A stretch of DNA of 5,674 bases from Planctomycetota bacterium (lineage in GTDB: Bacteria; Planctomycetota; Phycisphaerae; UBA1845; UTPLA1), in contig JAPULF010000314.1 in assembly GCA_027295245.1 (NCBI GenBank), positions 1 to 5,674 on the forward strand, read 5' to 3'. The stretch's first letter is position 1. Each line of letters opens with the position of its first letter. A program made the translations under genes and the position numbers. Below, one piece after another: positions 1 through 5,418 of this stretch. The notes beneath the pieces were generated by a model that was not told the origin of the DNA, searched no databases, and saw nothing but the letters and a program-made list of their open reading frames with translations.

Positions 1-95
1 ATCCGTCGCGATAGCGCGGTGCGCCGACATGCGCGGACACCCCGATCAAACTACCACCGCGGAAGGCGTATCAGCCGATAGGTCGGATCGGGCGA

Positions 96-299
96 TCAGA
101 TCGAATTGATGACTTGCAGGACGATCGTGCCGAGAATCGATCTGGCCGGAATTGTAATGGTTTCAATCGCCACAACGCCGGCTATGTACGTGGAGACGAA
201 AAACCCAACATTGCATCCAGTCAGAAGCGGGAGAAAGAAGAGCAGAACGAGCGGCGTGAAGCGCGTCCGACGATCGTGATTCCGTTGCGTAATTGTCAT
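96..299 (-). CDS. Small predicted lipoprotein of unknown function
   Basis: This is a 67-residue protein with a classical lipoprotein signal peptide. Basic residues lie near the N-terminus (R6, H8, R10, R11, R13), a hydrophobic core follows (about 16-26), and a lipobox LTGC places the lipidated cysteine at residue 29. The mature part is only 39 residues and mostly hydrophobic (GFFVSTYIAGVVAIETITIP). It should therefore sit at a membrane rather than carry a folded soluble domain. The ATG at 299 is well constrained, because an in-frame TGA lies seven codons upstream and no ATG, GTG or TTG occurs between. A purine-rich GAGGTG lies upstream, with a rather long spacing of about 13 bases. The gene is last of three same-strand small genes, but nearly 300 bases separate it from the next, so it is probably transcribed alone. 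I do not recognise a named family and propose no function. Confidence 0.6.
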   Translation of the reverse strand: MTITQRNHDRRTRFTPLVLLFFLPLLTGCNVGFFVSTYIAGVVAIETITIPARSILGTIVLQVINSI

Positions 300-593
300 A
301 GTTTTTATGCTTCACCTCTCGGCCGCCAGATCCTCGCTCGTTTCGTCCCTCCAAACGAACGAGGGCGGCACTGTTCAGAAACCAATGGGCTGGAACTCTA
401 AACCGAAGAGCCCGCAGAAGCTACTCAAAAACGCGGCCCACAAGTCCATCCATTATCGGAACAGAAGTGGCGGCCACACGCTGAAGATTGCGCCGTATAC
501 CGAGTGCAAGAAGTATTCGTTTATTGGGGTGAATTCTTAATCTTGTGGAAGACGAAGGTTGCGTGTTTGGGCGCATTCAGTCCCGGGGGCTTT
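300..593. other. Gene-free stretch between two small minus-strand genes
   Basis: No convincing gene is seen here. The plus-strand reading frame across 307-540 has no ribosome binding site, and nothing in its translation resembles a family. Part of the stretch (about 400-560) looks richer in A and T than the neighbouring genes. The one clear structure is the stem-loop at 322-369. A promoter for the lipoprotein gene is expected here on the minus strand, but I found only weak matches and call none. Confidence 0.5.
322..369. repeat. Long imperfect inverted repeat (stem-loop) upstream of the lipoprotein gene
   Basis: CCTCGCTCGTTT (332-343) pairs with AAACGAACGAGG (353-364) with one C-A mismatch around a nine-base loop. 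GCCGC (322-326) pairs with GCGGC (365-369) after a five-base bulge. This gives up to 16 pairs in total. It lies 23 to 70 bases upstream of the lipoprotein ATG on that gene's strand, so it could be a leader structure or an end point for transcripts arriving from 594-1164. No run of T follows on either strand, so it is not a textbook intrinsic terminator. Confidence 0.5.
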
Positions 594-615
594 TCACAGG
601 GCCGTTCCTGTGAAA
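592..615. repeat. Perfect 9-bp inverted repeat over the stop codon of the secreted protein gene
   Basis: TTTCACAGG (592-600) and CCTGTGAAA (607-615) are exact reverse complements separated by six bases. On the minus strand the stem contains the last codons and the TGA stop (596-594) of the secreted-protein gene. It could act as a terminator or as a 3'-end stabilising hairpin. The missing U-tract after it argues against simple intrinsic termination. Confidence 0.45.
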
Positions 616-896
616 TCAGACGGCGTCTTCAACCGTGTCTGCCGTGTCGCGTCGCTGTTGACGAAGTTTCGAACCGTGGAGTGGACGCGGACATTCTCGT
701 TATCCGGATTAACACCCTCCTCGGTGACGTTCACGGTGACGCCGTTGACGGGCGTGCCGTTTTGCATTTTCCAAAAGCCATAGAGTTGCGCTTCGACCGC
801 CGGCGTTACAGCGAGGATAGCGACCACCGCCAACGTAGCAGGCCATTTATAGTGACGCGCCGTATACCGGGCGACTGTTTGACGGAGGCAATTCAT
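594..896 (-). CDS. Small secreted protein of unknown function
   Basis: This is a 100-residue protein with a clear signal peptide. A long basic N-region (R5, R10, R14, K18) is followed by a hydrophobic core (about 20-34, ATLAVVAILAVTPAV) and a signal peptidase I site VEA|Q after residue 36. The mature part is about 64 residues, polar, rich in N, T and V, and has no cysteine, so no disulfides or haem sites are possible. The ATG at 896 is chosen because GAGAGGAAAGG (914-904) lies seven bases upstream, which is a strong ribosome binding site. Codon third positions are mixed but look like real coding sequence. The stop codon sits within a perfect hairpin. The possible gene at 913-1164 ends 16 bases upstream, so the two may be cotranscribed. 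I do not recognise the family; extracytoplasmic location is the only supported inference. Confidence 0.65.
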   Translation of the reverse strand: MNCLRQTVARYTARHYKWPATLAVVAILAVTPAVEAQLYGFWKMQNGTPVNGVTVNVTEEGVNPDNENVRVHSTVRNFVNSDATRQTRLKTPSDFTGTAL

Positions 897-903
897 GACG
901 CAA

Positions 904-914
904 CCTTTCCTCTC
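904..914 (-). promoter_or_regulatory. Strong ribosome binding site for the secreted protein gene
   Basis: On the minus strand the sequence reads GAGAGGAAAGG, then seven bases, then ATG. It decides the start of the 594-896 gene. It also begins at the stop codon of the upstream candidate gene (915-913), the tight packing expected of operon partners. Confidence 0.55.
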
Positions 915-1164
915 ATGATCTGAGCGCTATTTCCAACTCGAGCCGACGCATAGGAATTCGGTCGCCTGAGTGCGCGTCCCGGAATACCCTCCGCCCAGCC
1001 AGCCGCCACTCGGCCGGGCTGTCATTGTCGGGCTCGGGGATGTTGTCATCGGTGGGGCTTGGCAGCTTGCCCGCATCGGTCTTGCGCGGTGCGGAAATGT
1101 AAATCATCGCGAATTCAGGGGTCAGTTCCAGATCGCGGTCGGCCAATTCCCGACGCGTTGGCAC
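913..1164 (-). CDS. Possible small protein of unknown function, GTG start
   Basis: This is a candidate 83-residue protein. The support is a GTG at 1164 preceded by GGAGG (1175-1171) with an ideal six-base spacer. Codon choice after that start also looks natural, for example GAC CGC GAT CTG GAA CTG ACC. The TGA stop lies only 16 bases before the secreted-protein gene, right at that gene's ribosome binding site. The product is charged and hydrophilic. It has an acidic, proline-rich middle (PSPTDDNIPEPDNDSP, about 36-51) and a basic C-terminal third rich in R, and no signal peptide or membrane segment. The same frame stays open to an ATG at 1425, giving 170 residues. That extension is rich in R, P and S, has no recognised ribosome binding site, and would run across the plus-strand promoter and leader, so the short form is preferred. 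I recognise no family, and a chance open frame in GC-rich DNA remains possible. Confidence 0.35.
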   Translation of the reverse strand: MPTRRELADRDLELTPEFAMIYISAPRKTDAGKLPSPTDDNIPEPDNDSPAEWRLAGRRVFRDAHSGDRIPMRRLELEIALRS

Positions 1165-1249
1165 GAGACCCCTCCGCGTTGCCGGGGATACCGGCCGAAT
1201 CGACCGGCGACCGGCGACCGAAGACATGCCGCTCCGTGCAACGCAGGGC

Positions 1250-1278
1250 TTCACAATCCGGGGCCGAACGGATATATT
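1250..1278 (+). promoter_or_regulatory. Near-consensus sigma-70-type promoter for the propeller-TPR unit
   Basis: TTCACA (1250-1255) matches the -35 box at five of six bases. TATATT (1273-1278) matches the -10 box at five of six. The spacer is exactly 17 bases. Transcription would start near 1285, about 180 bases before the ATG of the propeller gene. The local A/T-rich patch stands out from its GC-rich surroundings. No start site has been measured. Confidence 0.55.
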
Positions 1279-1294
1279 GGAGCTTGGGTAAGAT

Positions 1295-1338
1295 CGGGCA
1301 GGGACGTCATTTCCGGCCGACTCACGGCCGCCTGCCCG
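1295..1338 (+). repeat. Nested perfect inverted repeats in the leader
   Basis: CGGGCAGG (1295-1302) pairs exactly with CCTGCCCG (1331-1338). Inside it, CGGCCG (1314-1319) pairs with CGGCCG (1325-1330) around an ACTCA loop. The inner and outer stems stack directly on the 3' side and are separated by an 11-base bulge on the 5' side. Fourteen GC-rich pairs starting about ten bases after the predicted transcription start would be very stable in RNA. Confidence 0.5.
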
Positions 1339-1359
1339 GGGTGGAGTGGCGCCGGTTTC

Positions 1360-1375
1360 GAACCCGGGGCCGCAG
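1360..1375 (+). repeat. 16-bp direct repeat, copy 1 (leader)
   Basis: The 16 bases GAACCCGGGGCCGCAG occur here and again exactly at 1614-1629, 254 bases downstream and inside the coding sequence just after the membrane segment of the propeller protein. The shared core is very GC-rich, which raises the odds of coincidence. Confidence 0.4.
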
Positions 1376-1463
1376 TGTGGACGGATCTGTGGTTCGAATA
1401 GGCCGATTCGCGGCACTCTAGACACAAGTCTGAACAGCCCAGGCCGGTCCGAGCCGATTGACT

Positions 1464-3308
1464 ATGTTCCAGGACGCGATGTCGCCGGCGCCGAGATACG
1501 ACTCTCGCAGGAGTTCAAGCGCGTTGCGCCGCGGGATCGGGTTGCGCGTCGCGCTCTTGGCGCTTGTCGGGTTGGGACTGGCGGTCGTGGCCACTCGATC
1601 CTACGTGGATACGGAACCCGGGGCCGCAGGCGAACGGGGTGACGCGAAAGCCATCGGCCGGGCGGGAGACCCCCGTTTGGGAGGTACCGTATTCGTCGAG
1701 AGGGCGGGTGCGTCGGGACTGGTATTCGTCCACGATACCGGTGCCACGGGCAAGCACTACTTTCCAGAAATCATGGGGTCAGGCTGCGGACTGCTGGACT
1801 ACGACGGAGACGGTGATCTGGACGTGTACCTCGTTCAAAGCGGTCCGATCGGTAGCCGCTCGACCGGATCGGGCGAGGCCGGTTCCAACCGGCTGTTTCG
1901 CAACGAATTGGACCCGAACGACCCGAACGGCACGCTCCGGTTTACGGATGTCACTGAGATCGCGGGCGTCGGCGATGCCGGCTACGGGATGGGGTGCGCC
2001 GTCGGCGACTATGACAACGATGGTGACCCCGACCTTTTCGTGACGAATTTCGGGGAGTCGCGGCTCTATCGGAACGCGGGGGACGGGACGTTTCGAGAAG
2101 TGACCACGGAAGCCCGGCTTCGGGTCCACGGATGGGCGACCAGCGCATCGTTCGCCGACTTTGACAACGATGGACATTTGGACTTGTTCATCGGCTTCTA
2201 CGTGAAATACCGGCTGGGGAGTAATTGGGGTTGCAAGACGGCGACGGGAGCGCCCGATTACTGCGGACCGCTGAATTATCCCGCGGCGCAGTCGCGCCTT
2301 TATCGCAACGACGGCGCCGGTCATTTCGAGGATGTCACGGCCTCGTCGGGCCTCATGGGATCGGAACGCCATACCTTGGGCGTGGCGTGCGGCGATCTCA
2401 ACGGAGACGGTCGAATCGACTTGTTCTTGGCCAATGACGGTGACGGCAATCAGCTTTGGATCAACCAGGGAGGATGGCGCTTCGTCGATCAGGCGACGGT
2501 GGCGGGCGTGGCATACAGCGCCACCGGTCAGGGGGAGGCGGGCATGGGCGTTGCGATCGGCGACGCGGATTCGGACGGCGATGATGACGTCTTTGTCACG
2601 CACCTCGCCGGAGAAAAGGACACTTTATATACGATGCAGCGGCCGGGCATCTTCGAAGACCTGACCGCACGATCCGGCCTGTCGGCGCCCAGCCTGCCGA
2701 TGACGGGATTCGGCACGGAGTGGATCGACTACGACAACGACGGACGACTCGACCTGTTCACGACCAACGGGGCGGTCACGCGCGTCCTGGACCAACCGCA
2801 GGACGGATATCCGTTCAGGCAACTGGATCAATTGTTTCGCAACGTGGGTGGCGGACGGTTCGTAGATGTCTCGGCGAGTGCGGGCGAGCCGTTTTCGACA
2901 CCGGCCGTAGGACGGGGAGCGGCGTTTGGTGACATCGATAACGACGGGGACGTCGACATCGTCGTCTCCTATAGCAACGGTCCGGCGCGCTTGCTGCTCA
3001 ATAGGGTCGGTCAAGAACACCCATGGCTTCGCATCAGGACCGTGGGCACGACGAGCAACCGGGACGGGATCGGCGCGCGCGTGATTCTGAAGGACTCGCG
3101 CGGGGGTCGCCGGCATCGACACGTGCATCGCGACGGCAGCTATCTCAGTGCCGGCGATGTTCGAGTCCACTTCGGCCTGGGCGAAACCGGAAATGCGGAT
3201 CAGGTCATCGTCGAATGGCCGACCGGCCGACGGGAGATCTGGACGGTCGCAGGGGTGAACGTTGAACTGACCCTGACGGAAGGCCGGGGCCTGGCGCTGG
3301 AAATGTGA
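1464..3308 (+). CDS. CRTAC1-type FG-GAP/VCBS propeller protein with C-terminal ASPIC/UnbV domain
   Basis: This is a 614-residue protein with one N-terminal hydrophobic segment (about 25-43, after several arginines), acting as signal peptide or anchor. No lipobox is seen. Seven FG-GAP units follow, each with a calcium-binding-type DxDxDGxxD loop: about residues 112-120, 182-190, 232-240, 311-319, 367-375, 422-430 and 490-498. That is the number expected for a complete seven-bladed beta-propeller. The fourth and fifth loops vary (DLNGDGRID, DADSDGDDD). A C-terminal ASPIC/UnbV domain (about 518-593) carries SNRDGIGARV, DGSYLSAGDVRVHFGLG and VEWPTGRR. Family knowledge predicts an extracytoplasmic binding or adhesion-like propeller; the ligand is unknown. 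The start is uncertain: TTG at 1458, ATG at 1464 and ATG at 1479 are in frame, and the last has AGGA four bases upstream. The stop overlaps the GTG of the TPR gene. Confidence 0.92.
   Translation: MFQDAMSPAPRYDSRRSSSALRRGIGLRVALLALVGLGLAVVATRSYVDTEPGAAGERGDAKAIGRAGDPRLGGTVFVERAGASGLVFVHDTGATGKHYFPEIMGSGCGLLDYDGDGDLDVYLVQSGPIGSRSTGSGEAGSNRLFRNELDPNDPNGTLRFTDVTEIAGVGDAGYGMGCAVGDYDNDGDPDLFVTNFGESRLYRNAGDGTFREVTTEARLRVHGWATSASFADFDNDGHLDLFIGFYVKYRLGSNWGCKTATGAPDYCGPLNYPAAQSRLYRNDGAGHFEDVTASSGLMGSERHTLGVACGDLNGDGRIDLFLANDGDGNQLWINQGGWRFVDQATVAGVAYSATGQGEAGMGVAIGDADSDGDDDVFVTHLAGEKDTLYTMQRPGIFEDLTARSGLSAPSLPMTGFGTEWIDYDNDGRLDLFTTNGAVTRVLDQPQDGYPFRQLDQLFRNVGGGRFVDVSASAGEPFSTPAVGRGAAFGDIDNDGDVDIVVSYSNGPARLLLNRVGQEHPWLRIRTVGTTSNRDGIGARVILKDSRGGRRHRHVHRDGSYLSAGDVRVHFGLGETGNADQVIVEWPTGRREIWTVAGVNVELTLTEGRGLALEM
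1614..1629 (+). repeat. 16-bp direct repeat, copy 2 (coding)
   Basis: This is an exact second copy of the leader sequence at 1360-1375, here coding for the Ala-rich linker after the membrane segment of the propeller protein. The bases flanking the 16-mer differ between copies, so there is no wider duplication. Confidence 0.4.
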
Positions 3309-4495
3309 GCAACGCGAATGACAGATTAGGGGCGCGCTGGTACCTGTGGGCGGCGCTCGCCCTCACGGGCGCGGCCACGTTGGGCGTTCGATACAAGCAA
3401 ATGGCTTGGCCGTTTTCCGACCGTTTCGTCGTGACCCTGCCGGCCATTCCGCGCGACCGTCCCTCGATCGCCGACGCGGCGTCGGCCAAGCGGTTCTCCG
3501 ATGCACACGAACGACTGGAATCCGACCCGCTCGATCCGATCGCAAACGGCACGCTGGGAATGCTGCTGCACGCCCATGGCATGCTGGAAGGGGCCGAAGC
3601 CTGCTATCGCAGGGCGACCGCCCTGGAGCCGGCGTGTTATGACTGGTGGTATTACCTGGGTCGATGTCTCGCGAAGCGCGGGGCGACGGAAGAAGCGATC
3701 GACGTCCTGCAAGCCGCGGTCGACGGAAACAACAGCTACTTGCCCGGGTTGCTGGCGCTGGCGGAGCTGTACCTATCAATCAATGAACCCGCGAAAGGCC
3801 GGCGACTCTACCAGATGGCGCTCGAGAGAGACGGGTCTTGCGCGGCGGCCTACTGGGGACTGGGTTGCGTTGCTTCGCTGGAGGGTGACGAGGCGGGCGT
3901 GCAGCGAAACATGCGCCGCGCGCTGGAACTCCGGCCGGACTTCGGTGAAGCCCGATACGCGCTTGCGATGTCCGAGCGCGGCGATGCGACGGCCGTGCCC
4001 GGCAAACAGGCACAGCGCATTCATGGCGTGGCGTTGCGAAACGCGGTGGCCGATCCCCTGATGGGCGCGATACTTGCGATGGGCGTTGATGCGAGCGCGG
4101 ACGTTGTGGCGGGTCTTCGATTGCACCGCGTGGGGCGTTTCGGTGAGGCGGTTCCCCGCCTGCAACAGGCGTTGGCGTCTCGGCCGGATGACGCGCAGTT
4201 GCTGTTCAAGCTGGCGCAGTCGCTTGAGGGGATCGGCGAGTTCGATCTGGCCGTGGAGGCGTACGAACGGGCGGCTGTGGCGGCGCCGGCCCACGCGGGT
4301 GTTCCGGCGAGCCTCGCGGACCTGCAGAGTCGGCTGGGTCGCATGGATGAGGCAATTCGGTTTTGGCGCGAATCGTTGCGACTGGACGCAGGCAATCAGG
4401 AGGTGCGCAAAGAATTAGTGCAGGCGCTGCTCGCGGCGGGTCGTCGGAAAGAGGCACAACAAGAGATCATCATGGGTATGAATTCGTTGGATTGA
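3305..4495 (+). CDS. Membrane-anchored tetratricopeptide-repeat (TPR) protein
   Basis: This 396-residue protein has a single N-terminal membrane segment (about 12-28, WYLWAALALTGAATLGV) after R11, so most of it should lie outside the cytoplasm. At least two blocks of TPR-like helix pairs follow. The first covers about residues 78-213, with units near 78-110, 112-145, 146-179 and 180-213 carrying typical endings such as ATALEPA and ALELRPDF. The second covers about 262-394. The intervening stretch (about 214-261) breaks the 34-residue spacing. The start is GTG at 3305, overlapping the propeller stop by four bases (GTGA), a classic sign of translational coupling. An ATG at 3318 is out of frame. 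TPR arrays are protein-binding scaffolds, so the natural partner to suspect is the propeller encoded just upstream. That is inference from gene order. No enzymatic motif is seen. Confidence 0.9.
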   Translation: MSNANDRLGARWYLWAALALTGAATLGVRYKQMAWPFSDRFVVTLPAIPRDRPSIADAASAKRFSDAHERLESDPLDPIANGTLGMLLHAHGMLEGAEACYRRATALEPACYDWWYYLGRCLAKRGATEEAIDVLQAAVDGNNSYLPGLLALAELYLSINEPAKGRRLYQMALERDGSCAAAYWGLGCVASLEGDEAGVQRNMRRALELRPDFGEARYALAMSERGDATAVPGKQAQRIHGVALRNAVADPLMGAILAMGVDASADVVAGLRLHRVGRFGEAVPRLQQALASRPDDAQLLFKLAQSLEGIGEFDLAVEAYERAAVAAPAHAGVPASLADLQSRLGRMDEAIRFWRESLRLDAGNQEVRKELVQALLAAGRRKEAQQEIIMGMNSLD

Positions 4496-4530
4496 CATCC
4501 CCAATGCGCGCGGCACCGGAGGCGGCACCG

Positions 4531-5322
4531 CTATCTCTTCGTTTGTGGCTTTGCAAGTCGGTCCCGAGTCTCTTGAACGAGTTTCTGCACACCCGAATGG
4601 GATAGCATGAATTGTACATGCCCGTCCGCAAAGAGTACGTTCCCGCCCTCGCCGCCGTGACATCCTTCCTTCTCATACATAATGACGTCGGCGAAATCAC
4701 TCGGGTCAGGCGTTAGTGCAATGAAACCGTAGCAGGCGTCCAGATCCCCGACGTCGGCGTCCGAGCTGGGGCAAACGAGGAGTTTTTCGGTCACATGGCC
4801 GTCGCTGAGGAGCGTGTTGAGATTGGGTGGGAAACCGCTTTCGTAGTTCCGGGTGTAAGCGTACAACGCCGAGCCGATGCGTTGCATGTTCTTGGAGCAA
4901 ATAGCCCGCCTGGAGCGCTCCCGTGCCCAGGGAAGAAATGCAAGCGCGACCAAAATCAGCAAGATGCTCAATCCGCCCGTGCAAACCCCACCGACGGCCA
5001 TACCCCTTCCCCGATAGTCTGCGGGCCGCTTGTTGATTCTGACCAAGGCGATGATACCCAAGACGAAGCCGGCGACGCCGATGGGCCAGACGCACGTTAC
5101 GAGACCCAAAATGCCGCACACGAGGGCGCCGATGGCCAAGCCTTGGCGTGCCGGTTGCATTCCGATCGACACGGGTTCTATCGGCGGGACGCCGCCCTCC
5201 CCGGCCCCCGAGCTCGGAACCTCAACGACGGAACTGCAGTGCGGGCATCGAGCACGCGTTCCGAGCGCGGCATCCGCCGCGATACGCTTTCGACAACTGG
5301 GACACTCGAACTCAATCGGCAT
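4531..5322 (-). CDS. Zinc-ribbon, DUF4190 and pilin-like fusion protein
   Basis: This is a 263-residue protein with three visible parts. Residues 7-29 hold two CxxC pairs (C7/C10 and C26/C29), a probable zinc ribbon. Residues 58-130 look like a DUF4190 membrane region, with hydrophobic segments at about 61-79, 80-96 and 108-130. Residues 133-240 resemble the globular part of type II secretion pseudopilins of planctomycetes: a basic helix with CSKNMQRIGSAL, then FPPNLNTLL, then NVLFADGHVQFM. The last follows H222, giving an H-X10-DG variant of the usual H-X9-DG motif. Three membrane segments would put the ribbon in the cytoplasm and the pilin-like part outside. No prepilin peptidase site of the G|FTLIE type is present, so it is probably not processed like a pilin. 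ATG 5322 is chosen because GGAGG lies six bases upstream and MPIEFECPSC is a typical beginning. An in-frame GTG at 5391 would add 23 unlikely residues. The role is unknown. Confidence 0.85.
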   Translation of the reverse strand: MPIEFECPSCRKRIAADAALGTRARCPHCSSVVEVPSSGAGEGGVPPIEPVSIGMQPARQGLAIGALVCGILGLVTCVWPIGVAGFVLGIIALVRINKRPADYRGRGMAVGGVCTGGLSILLILVALAFLPWARERSRRAICSKNMQRIGSALYAYTRNYESGFPPNLNTLLSDGHVTEKLLVCPSSDADVGDLDACYGFIALTPDPSDFADVIMYEKEGCHGGEGGNVLFADGHVQFMLSHSGVQKLVQETRDRLAKPQTKR

Positions 5323-5328
5323 TGCCGG

Positions 5329-5343
5329 CCTCCGACCCGGAGG
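5329..5343 (-). promoter_or_regulatory. Shine-Dalgarno sequence inside a perfect hairpin
   Basis: On the minus strand CCTCCG-GGT-CGGAGG forms six perfect pairs with a three-base loop. The 3' arm contains the GGAGG ribosome binding site, six bases before the ATG at 5322. Folding would hide the site by pairing it with an anti-Shine-Dalgarno-like CCTCC. This is direct sequence evidence for the hairpin; regulation by it is inference. Confidence 0.5.
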
Positions 5344-5360
5344 GCAGGAATTCACTGTGC

Positions 5361-5388
5361 ATTGTAACCCGAATACGAGCACCCACAA
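5361..5388 (-). promoter_or_regulatory. Possible promoter for the zinc-ribbon/DUF4190 gene
   Basis: On the minus strand TTGTGG (5388-5383) and TACAAT (5366-5361) are separated by 16 bases. The -10 box matches consensus at five of six bases, the -35 box at only three. Transcription would begin near 5354, about 30 bases before the ATG, leaving the Shine-Dalgarno hairpin near the 5' end of the message. Alternatively the gene is read through from the upstream RluA-family gene. Confidence 0.35.
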
Positions 5389-5418
5389 CACAATCGCGCG
5401 GGGTTGTAGTCTGAATCC

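Larger units (their letters stand above)
1285..1463 (+). other. Predicted structured 5' leader of the propeller gene
   Basis: If the promoter at 1250-1278 is used, the transcript has a leader of roughly 175-180 bases. It contains a strong bulged hairpin (1295-1338), a second GC-rich inverted pair around 1348-1372 (GGC.CCGG with CCGG.GCC around a TTTCGAAC loop), and a small AGAC-ACAA-GTCT hairpin (1420-1431). In the frame of the propeller gene there are stops at 1419-1421 and 1431-1433, so the protein cannot begin earlier. I recognise no known riboswitch or leader family. Confidence 0.35.

Noticed and set aside
86..97. Palindrome GATCG-GG-CGATC over the stop of the lipoprotein gene, considered as a terminator.
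   Set aside because: With a realistic loop only four pairs remain and there is no T-run.
307..540. Plus-strand 77-codon reading frame.
   Set aside because: No ribosome binding site, the front part spans the stem-loop, and no recognisable motif. A shorter protein from the internal ATG near 385 also lacks a ribosome binding site.
504..923. Plus-strand 139-codon frame opposite the secreted-protein gene.
   Set aside because: It is antisense to a gene with a clear signal peptide and strong ribosome binding site; its translation has no recognisable feature.
1202..1220. Tandem GACCGGC heptamer, 2.7 copies.
   Set aside because: Too short and too few copies in GC-rich DNA to be called a functional repeat; it may be replication slippage.
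1354..1398. tRNA T-loop-like sequences GGTTTCGAACCC (1354-1365) and GGTTCGAAT (1391-1399).
   Set aside because: No five-pair T stem, acceptor stem or anticodon arm can be built around either on either strand; they are partly self-complementary TTCGAA motifs in GC-rich DNA.
1165..1425. Upstream extension of the 913-1164 frame to the ATG at 1425.
   Set aside because: No recognised ribosome binding site, an R/P/S-rich translation typical of a chance frame, and overlap with the plus-strand promoter and leader.
1779..2603. Long minus-strand frame (274 codons) inside the propeller gene.
   Set aside because: It is a mirror of the repeated Asp/Gly-rich loops of the real gene, whose family assignment is unambiguous.
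4496..4530. Bidirectional terminator between the convergent TPR and zinc-ribbon/DUF4190 genes.
   Set aside because: The 35 bases hold a short direct repeat (CGGCACCG at 4511-4518 and 4523-4530) but no inverted repeat or T-run.
5323..5391. 23-residue N-terminal extension of the zinc-ribbon/DUF4190 protein from GTG 5391.
   Set aside because: It would include the possible promoter and the ribosome binding site as coding sequence; ATG 5322 has GGAGG at ideal spacing and begins with a typical zinc-ribbon N-terminus.
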